From positions 63,011,749-63,075,748 of the forward strand of contig NC_092793.1 of NCBI RefSeq assembly GCF_918797505.1: 64,000 nucleotides of DNA, given 5' to 3'. Under the pieces are notes generated by a model. That model made no database searches, was not told the DNA's origin, and saw only the letters and a list, made by a program, of their open reading frames with translations. This document shows positions 1 through 12,552 of the stretch, piece by piece. Each line of letters starts with the position of its first letter. Within the stretch, counting starts at the first letter, position 1. The stretch is from Bemisia tabaci. Lineage: Eukaryota > Arthropoda > Insecta > Hemiptera > Aleyrodidae. The position numbers and the translations under genes are program-made.

Positions 1-239
1 GAGCAATTTGCAGTGTTAAATCAGTACTGATCATAGGTTCTTCGGCAATATTTGCTGACTAATTACTCTAATGTCCAAGAAAATGATCTGAATTTCTGAG
101 CTTAAATGTTTATTATTAAGCGTGAAAAGTCATTTGAAAGAAGTTTCGCCACATTCCGACAATTAACCAACATATTTTATCAATCGCATTAAGTGCATAG
201 TGTTTATCTCGCCAGATGGAGCCAGGAGTTTCGAAACTG
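1..239. other. Non-coding flank
   Basis: AT-rich sequence without a recognisable gene or repeat. It ends in TG, which is one copy of the 2-bp duplication around the next element. Confidence 0.4.
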
Positions 240-630
240 CCCAAGTAGCATTGTCATCTACTTTCTAGGTGGCGCTCATCAAGAAAATGTCTACTTTCTA
301 GATAGAACAATTTTCTTGAAAGCAAATAGGTATAAAGTAGATCTAGAAAATAGACACAAGAAAATACATGTTTTCCTTGCATTTCCTTAAAAGAAAACAT
401 TAAGAAATTGGCTAGAAAATAATTCTACTTTCAATGCATTTTCTATCTTTTTTCCAAACGGGAAGTTGACAGAAAGTAGACCCATGAAATAGATCTATTT
501 TCTTTGGTCAGACTTTTGACTCGCAATGTTTTTTCTTTCTATTTTCGGGATAACTCTCATTTTCTTTGTTTTTTCTTGAAATTTTCTCAATATTTTTTTT
601 CTAGAAAAAAATTCTATTTTGCCACTTGGG
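240..630. mobile_element. CCCAAGTAGCA element, TTTTCTAGAAAA word type
   Basis: The left end reads CCCAAGTAGCA and the right end TGCCACTTGGG, an 11-bp inverted repeat with one mismatch. It is flanked on both sides by TG. The 391-bp interior is packed with variants of TTTTCTAGAAAA, AGAAAATAG and CTACTTTCTAG in both orientations. There is no transposase. A 65-codon open frame at 193-390 runs across the left boundary and is not a gene. Mobility by a transposase acting in trans is inferred from the ends and the duplication. Confidence 0.8.
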
Positions 631-1984
631 TGTCATTAAATTATTCGCTGAAGTATTCTCGACCAAACTTTTACCGATAAGTTACCCAAGTTTTTTTTGC
701 AAAAAAAAACTTTAACCTCTATGAAAACCAATGATTTTCAGGTGTAGGTAAGGCACGACTAATTCCTCACTACACGAAATCCTCAATTTTATATTATTAA
801 TCTAAAAGGAAGTCAAAAAAAAAAAATTAGAAAACTTTCAAGGCAGCATTGATTTCACCTCTTATATAGCTTAAGAATTGCCGAGTTTCGTATTTTGTAT
901 CGTCTTTTATTTCACGTTTTCCAGTGCTGGTTACGCCGTGTCGGTTAGGTACCTAGGTAGGTACGCGACCCAATGTGGCAGGGCCGCCATGTTTGCGTGG
1001 ACCTCCAGCAGTCCTGCGGGAAGAGCTGATACCTAATGCACTGGCTTGTTTATCAATCACGATAATTTAGAACGGAATCAAAATAGTTCGTGCCAAAGCT
1101 GGAAATGGGAAGTTTTAAATGAGGCAACGAAACCTTGTTAAAATTGGTGCACTTTTATTTTTAAGGTGTTGCACATTTTAGTGATTCCTGTTATCGTGAA
1201 ATCACACTTAAGTCAGGTGATTATCTGTGCGGAAACTGACTCAAATTTCAGATTAGATGCTTTAAATTCCGAAATTTCTCTGAGGAGCCCCACGGATCAC
1301 CTTTTTTAACTGAAATGTTTTCATACCTACCATATAACCCCTTCCCCGGTCGATGGTGGCGAGAAAAAATCCGCCCCTCTCGTTCGAGGTGTTTGAATCT
1401 GCGCCTATGTTCGTCGCCAGATTTCACTGAAGAATGAATGATCTCAATCCGCTATTCCATTAATTAAAAAATAGCTAAGAACACTGAGACATTAATATTT
1501 AGAACTATCCTACTCTGTATATGTAAATTCGGCCTCAATATCAATTCAAACACTTCTCGGAAATTCTCAGACTTAGATAGGTATTTTGTAGTTCCAAACT
1601 CCAAAATAATTTTTATGAGATTGATGTAAAATTACACAGTTGAGTGATTCTCCTTAAGTATGCATCTCATAACTGACTCTATCACTTGCGCTATTTTTGC
1701 GCAACATTGTAGAACATTTGGAACAAATGGATAAAATCGCACCCCTCCGGTTGTTCGCGAAAATTTGTTTGATGCTTCCCATTTTATCAATGATTTTGAT
1801 CAGCAAACTGATAGGAAAATATTGAAAAACGAAACTTCTCGGAGGAGGGTAATAGAAGAATACAATACCTATTTGTGACCGACCGTCAGATGTAGGCATG
1901 AAAAAAAAAATGACGGAGTTAAGAGGTCGCAAATGGTGTAGGTACCTACCTACATCGCGGTAGGTGCAATACCGACAAATTCAA
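631..1984. other. Unannotated AT-rich region
   Basis: No gene, RNA or element end is recognisable. GGTACCTACC-like words are frequent near 945-965 and 1940-1960. A 92-codon minus-strand frame at 1654-1932 shows no known motif and is probably chance. Confidence 0.35.
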
Positions 1985-2039
1985 AATTCTCAACGTTTAC
2001 AGCTCGCACACCGCGTGCGTGCTGTAAACGTTGAGAATT
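1985..2039. repeat. Perfect 19-bp stem hairpin
   Basis: Positions 1985-2003 are the exact reverse complement of 2021-2039. The 17-nt middle can extend the stem by CGCAC/GTGCG after one T-T mismatch. It is isolated, about 150 bp left of a CCCAAGTAGCA element, and could be the core of a very small foldback. Confidence 0.75.
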
Positions 2040-2189
2040 CACAGGGTGCGGCACACCTTGATGAATGCGCGACGTGTGAAGCATACTTTCAGTCATGTAG
2101 GCGCTTAAGTGCGTTTTTTGGTGTTCGGCTGATTTTTGGAACGGGGGACTTAATGGAGAGAGGACCCAAAGAATCGGACTCTCATGGTT

Positions 2190-2519
2190 CCCAAGTAGCA
2201 CAGATTGCAATAAGTAGCAATTGCATTGTAAAAATATTGCAATTCCATTGAGTGTGGTGTATGTTGCCAAACTCCTATTTGAAGGGGCCCCATTTATTGG
2301 AACTTACTGCAGTAAAATTGAAATAAGTTACAATTTTTCATTGCATTGCATATTGCCTATTTTTCTGACACATGAAGCTCATTATGTTGATTGTTTAAAA
2401 TCGGCATAAATCGACTATATGATGTAAAAATATTGCAATTTAATGGTAAAAAAATTACATTTTTTTTAAAATGAAATTGCAATTAATTTCAATATTTTCG
2501 TTGCATTGTGCTACTTGGG
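2190..2519. mobile_element. CCCAAGTAGCA element, ATTGCAAT word type
   Basis: A perfect 11-bp TIR (CCCAAGTAGCA / TGCTACTTGGG) bounds 330 bp, with TT on both sides. The interior is rich in ATTGCAAT, TTGCAAT and AAATTGCAATT in both orientations, most densely in the outer thirds. There is no coding potential. One subterminal block (AGCACAGATTGCAA) matches the ends of the elements at 44969 and 48468, so the three share ancestry beyond the TIR. Confidence 0.85.
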
Positions 2520-3082
2520 TTTCGGAGTACTTCAGCCCTCCATGGGATTCATGGGTCCGTTCCTTATTCAACCTCCTGGTCTCGGACATCAACCGATCTA
2601 AAATACCTACCTAACCGACCAAAATCCTAGCATGGGTGGTCTACGGCACCTGCTCGTAAATTCACTACAAAGTTAATCCCGAGAAACGCAAAAGGGTGAT
2701 TTCACGATAATAGTCCGATAAGTCGTGTCACCGTGGGTTATAAATGACTTAGGACAAAACAACGATCCTCCACGAAACCAAGTGGTACTTGGTTCCCTTC
2801 TCTGATTTGGTTTCGCCCATTTGGTGTTAGTTAACAGGGAACCAGTGATAAAAAACACAGCTAATTAAATAGGTAAAGGATTTATTCCACTTTTATTGGT
2901 GTCCAGAAGTCTCTTATGAAGATACTAGTCAGTAAAAAATTCCAACTTCAACCATTTTCGTCGGTTTAGAAATTCATACCTATCATCATATCACCTCAAT
3001 TTTCTTGAGATTAGCTCGATGTGGCTCGGTTACTTCCTGCTTAACACGGTCCAGTTTGGCAACGTCTCTTAGCTGATATATA
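2520..3082. other. Unannotated spacer
   Basis: No recognisable gene or repeat. It ends in TATATA, which supplies the TA duplicated by the foldback that follows. Confidence 0.35.
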
Positions 3083-4523
3083 CAGGGTGATCCAAAAGTC
3101 CCTTCCACCCCCTCTAACTTTTTACCTAATTGAGGTAAAGATTTGAAACTTGGGGGATATTCCTAGGTCAAAGGGAGCTACTTTTTGGCCCCCCTAAAAT
3201 TTTCAGGGGGCCCCCTTAGGGAGGGGGGGGGGTCAACGGCCCTCAACTTTAAATTTTCAAATGGGAAGACCCCCTTTGTGATAGCTCGTTCGAAAGAACA
3301 TAAAAAAAGAAAACTTTTCGCGCAAACCCGAAGTCAATATCTCAAACCGTTCCAAAATGGCGGCCGGTTAAAGTTCAAAATGGCCGAAAATTCACACCGG
3401 TTATTTGTCGATGGATTTGCGCGAAAATCGGTGTGTTGGGGTATTTTGACACGAGAAAAACGAATTTGACGTTAGATTTTCAAAAAAACCAAAATTTCCA
3501 AAATGGCCGCCGGTTAACGTTCAAAATGACCAAAAATTGATTTTTTTATAAATCTAAGTTCAAATTTGTTTATCTTATGCCAAAATACTCTCAAATTCCA
3601 AGTTTTAGGCAAATCCATCAGGAAAAAACCAAGGTGAAAATTCGGGGCCCCCCTTGGGGGGGTCAACGGCCCTCAACTTTAAATTTTCAAATGGGAAGAC
3701 CCCCTTTGTGATAGCTCGTTCGAAAGAGCATAAAAAAAGAAAACTTTTCGCGCAAACTCAAAGTCAATATCTCAAACCGTTCCAAAATGGCGGCCGGTTA
3801 AAGTTCAAAACGGCCGAAAATTCACACCGGTTATTTGTCGATGGATTTGCGCGAAAATCGGTATGTAAGGGTATTTTGACACGAGAAAAACGAATTTGAC
3901 GTTAGATTTTCAAAAAAAACAAAATTTCCAAAATGGCCGCCGGTTAAAGTTTAAAATGGCCGAAAATTTTCACCTTGGTTTTTTCCTGATGGATTTGCCT
4001 AAAACTTGGAATTTGAGAGTATTTTGGCATAAGATAAACAAATTTGAACTTAGATTTATAAAAAAATCAATTTTTGGTCATTTTGAACGTTAACCGGCGG
4101 CCATTTTGGAAATTTTGGTTTTTTTGAAAATCTAACGTCAAATTCGTTTTTCTCGTGTCAAAATACCCCAACACACCGATTTTCGCGCAAATCCATCGAC
4201 AAATAACCGGTGTGAATTTTCGGCCATTTTGAACTTTAACCGGCCGCCATTTTGGAACGGTTTGAGATATTGACTTCGGGTTTGCGCGAAAAGTTTTCTT
4301 TTTTTATGTTCTTTCGAACGAGCTATCACAAAGGGGGTCTTCCCATTTGAAAATTTAAAGTTGAGGGCCGTTGACCCCCCCCCTCCCTAAGGGGGCCCCC
4401 TGAAAATTTTAGGGGGGCCAAAAAGTAGCTCCCTTTGACCTAGGAATATCCCCCAAGTTTCAAATCTTTATCTCAATTAGGTAACAAGTTAGAGGGGATG
4501 GAAGGGACTTTCGGATCACCCTG
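3083..4523. mobile_element. Foldback element with CAGGGTGATCC ends
   Basis: This 1441-bp element is almost entirely palindromic. The left arm (3083 to about 3650) is the near-exact reverse complement of the right arm (about 3960-4523). The ends are CAGGGTGATCC and GGATCACCCTG, and TA lies on both sides (3081-3082, 4524-4525). The left arm carries a direct duplication (about 3236-3535 and 3655-3955), so arm material occurs three times. Arms hold C/G runs and repeated AAAATGGCGGCCGG words. Open frames of 63-94 codons are repeats of one arm read in both directions, not genes. TA duplication suggests a Tc1/mariner-type transposase in trans, which is inference. Confidence 0.85.
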
Positions 4524-4525
4524 TA

Positions 4526-5279
4526 AAACGATGGCTGAGCCAATCGCGAGTGGAACCTTCATGGCCACACTCTGTAGAGGTAAGCACGCTATTTAAAATT
4601 GAGAGACTCGAATGCATGATAATATTTTTCAACCCCCGAGTATCGCCAGGCTCTATTAGTATCGCCATCGGATTGAAATGCACTTAATATTAGCGTGGCA
4701 ATTGTGTCCTGCGCGAAGCACGAATTAATTGCCAGAAAAATGATTTTGAACCTGGTGTCTTAAACCGTGTGATTTCATTAACCAATCAAATTTTCTCTCG
4801 AAGTTTACAGCCAAAATATGCTCAGTTCTATCCCCTTATGCCAGTAAGTTAATTTAGTTCTTTTATCACGGACTTTCTAAAGAAATCGGAAAAAGAAGGT
4901 CCAAATCCCGGGTTCTTCTCTCCAGTCGGACTGGCAGCATTGCACTGCACTGTAAAAATGGGGCAATTCGCACACATCTCCTATTATGTCAGCGATTATG
5001 TCAGACTCCAACGACCCATTGTGTTGGAGCATTTCTCGCAAGGCAGGACAAGTACTCGGCGTATTGCAGTGAACTTACGATTCACCTCAGGTCAGTGGTT
5101 GGGGGAAGAGAAGAGAGTGGGGGTGGGAGTGGAGGACGTTCGGAATCAGTGAAAGGAGAGGAAGTGTGGACGTCTGGGAGGTTGGCAAGGAAGCAGCGTT
5201 TACATAAATAAAAGTTGAAGTTAACCGGGTCGGTTCGACGCACCGCGAGGCCTGCTCGCACTAGCGTTTGTGCTACTGA
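4526..5279. other. Unannotated region
   Basis: No recognisable gene. Purine-rich sequence lies around 5095-5165. A 70-codon plus-strand frame at 4940-5152 has no recognisable motif. Confidence 0.3.
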
Positions 5280-5470
5280 GTTGTTCGATTAGTTGATTAA
5301 TCGAAGCATCGATTTTTGAATAACCGATTTACAATTAATTTTATAATCGATTTGTCGAGTATTTTATCGACTAATGGGTATATTTTGAAACGGAAAATTT
5401 GTAAATCAGCATTTGTGCTAAATTTGAGAATCAACAATCATATTGTTTGAACATTTTGTATGTACTTGTC
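5280..5470. repeat. TTAATCGATTAA-word repeat, copy 1
   Basis: Contains TTGATTAATCGA, ATCGATTT, TTATAATCGATTTG and related words, then a non-word stretch (GAAACGGAAAATTTG, then AATCAGCATTTGTG) that recurs at 6215-6290 and, more diverged, near 42320. It is a fragment of a dispersed family whose ends I could not define. Confidence 0.55.
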
Positions 5471-6127
5471 CCTTATCTTATATTGTTAGTGTGGAGTTGT
5501 GAAATATACTGCCCCTGCTTATCACGGAGCCTTTTTACGTGGCGTTGTAGGCGTCAAGGTGGCAACTCCGGTGGAAACTGATTTTATTGCCTCGGTTTAT
5601 CGGGGGCCGATGCTGATTTGTTGAGCGGTAGCCGGGGCTGTTGAGCAAATATATTTTTGTGATTATTATTGCTGTTTTATTCCTTTGCTCTTGCGAATTT
5701 GCCCGGACCCGCGCTGCGCTGGCTCCGGCTCTGTTTTGATGGTACAATTAACCGGTGGCGAGGCGCGAAACATAGACCCTGAGTATTTTACCACTTAAGA
5801 CTATGGTGAAGAATCGACTGTCGAGGTACGATTTGACAGTCGATCCCTTTCCATAGTTTTAAATTGCCGAAGAATCGATTCATCGCAAAGCACGACACGC
5901 CGCTGCAATTATCGTGCGGAATCACGCTCGTTTCGACACCGCCCACGCCCGAGACCTCATGGCCCGCCGCCGCCGACCCGCCGGCCATTGTCGCCAGATG
6001 GTGGTGAAAGATCAGCACTTGTCCCCACTTAAACGCCTATAAAGTAGCCACATTTTATTGCAGAGCCCGGCAACGTTTCCGCTAGCCCCCCGTTAGTCGG
6101 CCAATGCTCCGCTAGGTATATGTGCAA
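5471..6127. other. Unannotated region with a decayed hAT-like hairpin
   Basis: At about 5795-5915 the sequence resembles the hAT-like MITE at 56321-56486, sharing ATGGTGAAGAATCGA, TTTCCATAGTTTTAAAT and GCACGACACGCC. It is a decayed relative without clean ends. The rest holds no recognised gene. Confidence 0.4.
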
Positions 6128-6570
6128 TGTGGAGTCTTTAGTTGATTAATCGATTAATCGAACTTTTGGGTAATCAAAAATGCAGTAATTGATTTAATAC
6201 ATTCGCGAATTTTGAAACGGTAAATTTTCGAAGTAACGTGTACCTGGAAATGCCCGCTGATGTAAATCAGCATTTGTGTTGGATTTGGGTACCAAAAACT
6301 GTGTGTTGTTACTATTTTTCCTGATAATTTTGGAATCGTCCGCACAATTTTTTCGGTATTTATTCCTGAAATCCTGTTTATTCGTGAAATACCTATCAGC
6401 ACTTCTGGACTTTGCGCTGAGGTGTTGTGCCGATTTGTAGTTTGACTCCGGAACTGGGAACTTAGGTCCTAATTTTCGATTCGTGTCCTAATTTTCGATT
6501 CGTCGATAAGTTGATCGATGATAAGTCGGCCCAGAGGACACTCTATTAATTGATCGATTAATTGCCGATT
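6128..6570. repeat. TTAATCGATTAA-word repeat, copy 2
   Basis: Opens with GTTGATTAATCGATTAATCG and closes with TTAATTGATCGATTAATTGC. The words sit at both edges around a non-word core (GAAACGGTAAATTTTCG, then CCTGATAATTTTGGAA) shared with 42240-42730. Flanking direct repeats were not found. Confidence 0.55.
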
Positions 6571-6611
6571 GGGAAACTCTTATTTCAAAGGGAAAACCCC
6601 TAAACTTTTTT

Positions 6612-6612
<1 letters not shown>

Positions 6613-6664
<52 letters not shown>
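6613..6664. repeat. Poly(A) tract, 52 bp
   Basis: Uninterrupted A run. It may be a retroposon tail, but I cannot recognise a retroposon body on either side. Confidence 0.85.
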
Positions 6665-6665
<1 letters not shown>

Positions 6666-7564
6666 AGTTTAAGTATCAGAGTCAGGAAACCTTTTTCGTT
6701 ATTTGTTACGTACTGCAGAAACCCATCTTGCACTTTTACAGGTTTTTGATCTTTTTTTATTTTAGTAAATTTTGACCAAAATTCTACGTAAACTTTAATA
6801 TTTTATTAGAGTCCCATTATACCTAGAGTTACGTCATCTCACTTTTGGTCGGGTGGAAAAAGGCCTAAAAAAAATCAAATTCTGATTGGTTCTCGCTTAT
6901 GGAGTCACAAATGAGTGCACCAAGATGACGGCACCTCGAATGTGAATAAAAATAATGAAAATATAACCAAATTGTGGTTTATCAAGAGTGAATTGTTATT
7001 TTCATCGCACCAAAATGAAAATAGATTAAGAAATTATCCATGAATCAATTTAATTTTATTTTACTGCAATCTCTTTGGTTAGGTTTTGATCAGTTTTGTT
7101 GATAATGTTGTTTTTGGAAGACAGACATCGCAGGGTTCCTTATCCTTATGCCTCAATATCGTTCGTTTAGGTGCACACTTTCGTGACACCATAGCCAGCC
7201 CTGCGGGCCGATTATTGAAATTTAAACCAGCCCGATAAGACATCGAATTGCGATATATTGCATGGTTAAGATAGGGCTTTGTCTTGTCGTGTCGGGCTGA
7301 CATGGTTTCAATAATAGGTCCGCAGGCCGGCTGATAATCGAGATGGCTTACCTCAGGGTATAAAGGGACTCTAATTTTATGTTGCGTCTTTCGCAGTTTA
7401 TTTTGTATTTAGCGTCATGACTGTTATTTGGAATTACACAATTTGAATGTCAATTTTTTCCGCAATTTAGCCTCTGTTTTTTTCTTAACATGGTTTCTGC
7501 ATATAAATTTTATTCACAGAAGATTAAAAAATATTTCTGACAGAGTACTTTTTAAAAAATATTT

Positions 7565-7595
<31 letters not shown>

Positions 7596-9169
7596 TCTAT
7601 TTTTTTTTTTTTTTGAAGTTGATTGAAATTTAACTTTCAAATATAGGTAACTAGGGTACTTAGGACCTTGTAGATTAAAAAAAAGTAAGAAAGAGATCGA
7701 TAAAGCAAGAACTGTAGAGAAACCCCAAGAACTGAGGTGGGAAAGGACCGTGCTTAATATTTTTGTCGAATAGTGTAAAATAATTTTAATTCAAGTTATT
7801 TATGGGAACCTCTCTACCTTGTTCTGAATATTAGGTACCTAAGTTGTAAGCTCATAAGGGTCCCATTTAACGATGTAAGTTAAATTTCTTACATCTTATG
7901 AAAATGTAACTTTATCATATTTTTTACAGTTTTAACGCTCAAACCTAGTCAAGAAATCATCAGTACAGTGTAGACAAGCAAGTTTCTTTTCAGTGTTCAA
8001 CTTTAGAGTGCTGATCCGTCATGGTTTGCCTACTACATGGAACTCAATGGCTATTTGTTAATTTTATAAATGAAGCATATCAGCATTAAACTCTCATTTT
8101 TACTTCCTGCCTTGATGACTATGGAATAATTAATCGGTAGTTACCTACAGCGTGAGTCCATACTCAGGATTAAGAATGTAGGATAACATTATGCTTTGAT
8201 GAGTATAGGTAGTTTAACGACTTCACAGATATATTCGCGATTTTATGTTTTAAGACATCATACGCGCGAAAGTAAGTACCTATCCTAAGACAAAAAGAAG
8301 CTGACGATGTTTCAATTTTACTTTCAAGATTCCGTATTCTATATTTCTTTCACTGTAGATAAGCATTCACAAGCGTTACGTAGGTATGATTTTTAGCAGC
8401 ATTGCGCCTTCAAATGTTTATACACATGGAGTATTGTTGCTTTTAATTTCTTTGCGAATAAAACAGAAGACATAGGTACATAAAGTTACGGCAAAAGCCA
8501 GGACGCACTGAAACTGATGTGCTCATTTGTAGGTATACCTGCCCCAAATTTTTATTTCTAATCATAAAATATTAGATGCGCTATGCGCTCCCTTGAAAAT
8601 TATCTCAAATGGTATTTTTTCGGGTTGGAAGTTCATATTTTCAAGCATATAGAAGGAAACTTTTCAAGGCTCCGGGTACAGATAATTTTAATTTTTTCAC
8701 AAGTCATGACCTATAATTCTTTGGCTAATTCCTTTTAACAGATCTCATTCATAAACTTTTTAATGAAAAACCATCGATGTTAATAATTATAATTTACTTA
8801 TTTAATATGATTTTTAGATAAATGTATTTAATAATTTATTTCCAATTATTATACTGAAAATAATTACGGCCTGCCAAAATTGAGAAAAATGTTATCAACT
8901 TTTGAAATTGTGAATTGAATCAACATTTACTCGTGCCCATATTCTGAATTAGGTATGATTTGAATGAGCCATCCGTAATCGATTCAGTTGGCTGCAAAAA
9001 ACGAAATTGCCTCAGTAGAACCTACCCTAAGAGTACCTAACCGGCATCGACATTCAGATCTTCTGGTTTGCAGAACACAAAGTATTGATTACCTACCTAC
9101 ATTAATTCATTACTCCGTTAAACTATGTCAATTTGTTGTGAAGAGAAATTTTTTAAACGTTTAATACTA
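6665..9169. other. Unannotated AT-rich region
   Basis: No gene or element is recognisable. A (TTTA)n tract lies at about 7564-7596. A short degenerate inverted repeat at about 7195-7330 pairs GCGGGCCGATTATTGAAA with TTTCAATAATAGGTCCGC. Frames of 60-75 codons look random. Confidence 0.35.
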
Positions 9170-9509
9170 CCCAAGTAGCATTTCGCAACGAAAAAATCGC
9201 CATATATTGCGATTTTATCGGCGATAAAATCGCCAGGATTATCATCAAAATCTGAGCAATTATCCTCGATCTTATCGTGATAAAATCGCGCTTTTATCGC
9301 CCGAAGATATATCGCGATTTTTATTTCGAAAATATCCCGATAAATGGCGATTTAATCTCGATTGTATCGAACCAAAAATTGCGATGTGTAGCGATTTAAT
9401 CACCATATATCGCAATTTTTATTCCGATAATATCTCGATATATTGCCACCATATAATTGCGATAACCAACCGATAATATCGCTATTTATCGCGATCACTG
9501 CTACTTGGG
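9170..9509. mobile_element. CCCAAGTAGCA element, ATCGCGAT word type
   Basis: A perfect 11-bp TIR bounds 340 bp, with TA on both sides (9168-9169, 9510-9511). Nearly all of the interior consists of ATCGCGAT, TTTTATCG, CGATAAAATCGC and ATATCGCGAT, readable in both orientations. It is the simplest copy of the word type that makes the outer arms of the longer elements at 12020 and 39952. One subterminal block begins AGCATTTCGCAACGAAAAA and the other AGCAGTGATCGCGATAAA, so the two ends are homologous only over the TIR. Confidence 0.88.
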
Positions 9510-10087
9510 TACCTATATGGTTTTTTATTTCTTTTGTCGAGTTCCGTCTTTAATTTTCCGCATTGAATACTTTTTTTAGACCGAAAATCAGCACACCTTT
9601 ACCGAATAACCGGTGCTTAGCATTATTATAAATAATTAAATAATCTATCTTCAATCATACCTACCTATGTGTTAGGGGGAGGGGAAGCTTTCAAGTATCG
9701 ATGATAAAACTGATATGTACATAACATGTTACAGTTTCCTCTCTGCTCTTTTACCAAAATGTTCTTAAATTTCTTTCACCCATTTACCTAATTTTTTCCT
9801 ATTTTTTCATTAATTTTTAATTTCTATGAGGAATTTTTAAATGTACATTGTCAAAAAAATGAATTTGCATGAAAATGTTTAAGAGAACTTGTATAAGAGA
9901 AAGAAAAAAGTGAAAGAAGAATAAAAATTCCTGCAATACGGAGAAAAACTGAATTGCTGAGGAAATTGCTAAATTGGAAAGAAATGCCAAGCAGAAAAAT
10001 TGCTGAGCTAATTCTTCCGTTGACCCCCCAACCCCCCAAAAAAAAAAAAGAAAAAAAGCCCCATGTAGTTAAGCACACCTGTAAACC

Positions 10088-10123
<36 letters not shown>

Positions 10124-11738
10124 CAATATCATATTTATTTGGTGGTTGAACCAAAGAATTGCATTCTGAAGGAGTGGCTTGGAACATCAAATTGCAAACA
10201 TAAATTCATGATAAGTGATGATTACAGAGCAGGGCACTGCCAGCATCTACCAATAGATTAAATAACTATAGCTCTTAACAAGTTTTCTCCCTATCTTGCC
10301 GTTACGACCTCAAGCGTATACCTAAATTATTAAAGTTTTAACCTCGGGTTTTTATACAAAAAAAGGGAAAAGAAAAGAAATGCTATAAATTAGTAGAAAT
10401 AGGGATTTATAAATGTAAAAAAAAGTAATTAAAGTTACCTAATCTTTTTTTTCTACCTCGTGTTTTGAGAGGTCTTTTCTTCGTCTTCGTGAAAATTAAA
10501 TGTTCTGACTTCCCACTTATCGTTCAACATCCGCCATTCGGCTTCACACGAAAAGAGATCAGTGGACTTCTTGTTTTTGAAAAATTTCACTAATAATCAG
10601 AATCATCCATCATTTTTCTGCGAAATGGTGTTACACGAGGCCCTGATTTTTATGCCTACTTTGATTTTATTGCAAAAATGTCGAATACAATCAGTAGCTT
10701 TCAAGAGTAGTCTGATTAATTTCACATAGTGAAAAAGTGAAACGAATTTCAAGTTTGAAATTTTTTCTGGTTTAAATTTAGACGGAGAACGGAGAGAGTT
10801 TTGTTCTATGATTTTTTCTGATGACGAATCCTTATAATTATTTATAGTTTTTGTTTTTGCTTTTTTCCCGCCTTGATCCTTGTCATAAGAACACACGTTG
10901 GTACTTAATAAAGGTACCTTCATTCTGCAATAAAAACCAAGAAAAAGTAAACATTGAAGAGTCACGTCGTCGCACAACTTATATGTCGATGTCCAATGTT
11001 GAAAGGTAGCATTTCAGTCCTTCTATTCGTCACACTTAAGCACAGGATTTCGGGTCCATCTTCGAAAACAACAACACCAATCTCGCGACTGCGTTACCCA
11101 AAACGAACTTTTTGAAAAGAAATACAGAGAGATGCGCTCCCGGAAACGCATTCAAATTATCACAGACCTCAGAGGACGCGGCGAAACTGCCTAAAAATGG
11201 GAAACGCACTTTGTGAGGGAATCCAGCAGGAAACTTTTCCAATGTGTGGCCGATCACCTTTTAAGAAAATGGAAGAAAAGTGAACACGACGGGAGTACTT
11301 ACCAATGCTAATGACTTCATGACGCGAATATAGCGGACACGGTTTTGTATCAACGCGCCGCGGTCAGTGTTTTATAGTGCGCCCCGTACTGGGATACAAT
11401 GACGTCACGCATGGCGCAGGCCTCGTGGTAGGGAACCAGTCCAGAGGGCCTGCTGCCCCCTCTTTAGGACTCGCCACTTGCGCTGCGCTACGAGTCCATA
11501 GCTCGCAACGCATGCACTTCCAAAATTTTGAACAATGGACCACCACACGCAGGACGAATGCATTCTGATGAAAGTTTCCTCTTCCAAATTCCACGTGATG
11601 ACGTAAAACAAGATTGCACAACAAAAATAACTGATTTTAATTCCAAATCAATATCAAGAGTACCAAAATTTGAATAGGTATCACATCGAATGAAGTAGTC
11701 TTTGAATCAGTCTACAAGCTGTGTTTTTTCTCCACCAT
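9510..11738. other. Unannotated region, no supported gene
   Basis: Contains a 31-bp poly(T) at 10091-10121. The longest frame is 124 codons on the minus strand (10603-10977), followed on the same strand by a 73-codon frame (11036-11257). Neither shows a recognisable domain, and both read as chance or very weak exon candidates. The sequence around 11040-11560 is less AT-rich than its surroundings, which is the only hint of a host exon or promoter here. Confidence 0.3.
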
Positions 11739-12308
11739 AGGACTTTTCTTTTTTAGTGATCGGCGGTGCCTTCGATCACCAAATACTGCGTTCTTAAACT
11801 GATCGGTCGGCTCTGTCGTCACAACTGTTGGTTGATCGACCGATGGATTCGGTATCACCGATCACTGATCATACGTAACGGCCATTGCTGTAGGGCTTTT
11901 CTTTCATTGATCGGCGGTACGGTCGATCACCAGAATGCGTTCTTAAACTGATCTGTCAGCTCTGACGTCGCGACCGTCGGTTGATCGGCCGCTGGATTTG
12001 GTACCACCGATTACTGCTCCCCAAGTAGCATTTTTCAACGGAAAAATCGCGATTTTATCGCGATTATCCTCGATTTTATCGGCGATAAAATCGGTAGGAT
12101 CATCAACATCTGAGCGATTATCCTCGATCTTTTCGCGATTTTATTGCGATTTTATCGCGACAAGATCGAGGATAATCGCTCAGATGTTGATGATCCTAGC
12201 GATTTTATCACCGATAAAATCGCCAAAAAAAAGGGATCAACGTTGTTAGCCGATTGCCGTTAGGTTCAGCCGTCAGGTCCTTTGACGAAGACGAGCGAAA
12301 AATCCCCG

Positions 12309-12380
12309 GAGCCTCCGCGGGGATTTGAACCCCAATCGCTACGGTGGAAGGCCAGCACGTTGTCACTATGCTATGGCCGC
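12309..12380 (-). other. tRNA-like segment (SINE head type)
   Basis: On the minus strand a box A-like TAGCATAGTGAC is followed about 35 nt later by a box B-like GGGGTTCAAATCCCC, the usual internal pol III promoter layout. The acceptor stem does not close well, so this is not called as a functional tRNA. Copies are at 18493-18564 (plus) and 40300-40372 (decayed). Confidence 0.6.
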
Positions 12381-12483
12381 TATATGACTAACGAGTGCGA
12401 ATTGAAGCCTCTTATACATGGATCGGCGCTTCGCAACCTTACAACTTATGTCTTTGCGTTGACTGACACCGAGTTTTCATTGG

Positions 12484-12485
<2 letters not shown>

Positions 12486-12515
<30 letters not shown>
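12486..12515. repeat. Poly(T) tract, 30 bp
   Basis: Lies between the tRNA-like module and the GGTAA-word array. The equivalent tract in the inverted copy marks where that copy ends (18349-18388). Confidence 0.85.
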
Positions 12516-12552
12516 CATTTTTTTTCCCTCTGTATTTTGTTTCATACCTTGA

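Noticed and set aside
3185..4329. Frames of 63-94 codons repeated in the first foldback
   Set aside because: They are the same arm sequence read on both strands and follow DNA symmetry, not protein conservation.
5484..5746. Possible solo long terminal repeat (starts TGTTAG, ends TACA, followed by a TGGCGAGGCGC primer-site-like sequence)
   Set aside because: The flanking bases do not repeat, there is no second copy in the window and no gag/pol nearby.
10603..11257. Minus-strand frames of 124 and 73 codons as a host gene
   Set aside because: No domain, no recognisable splice pattern or codon support; the length is possible by chance in this composition.
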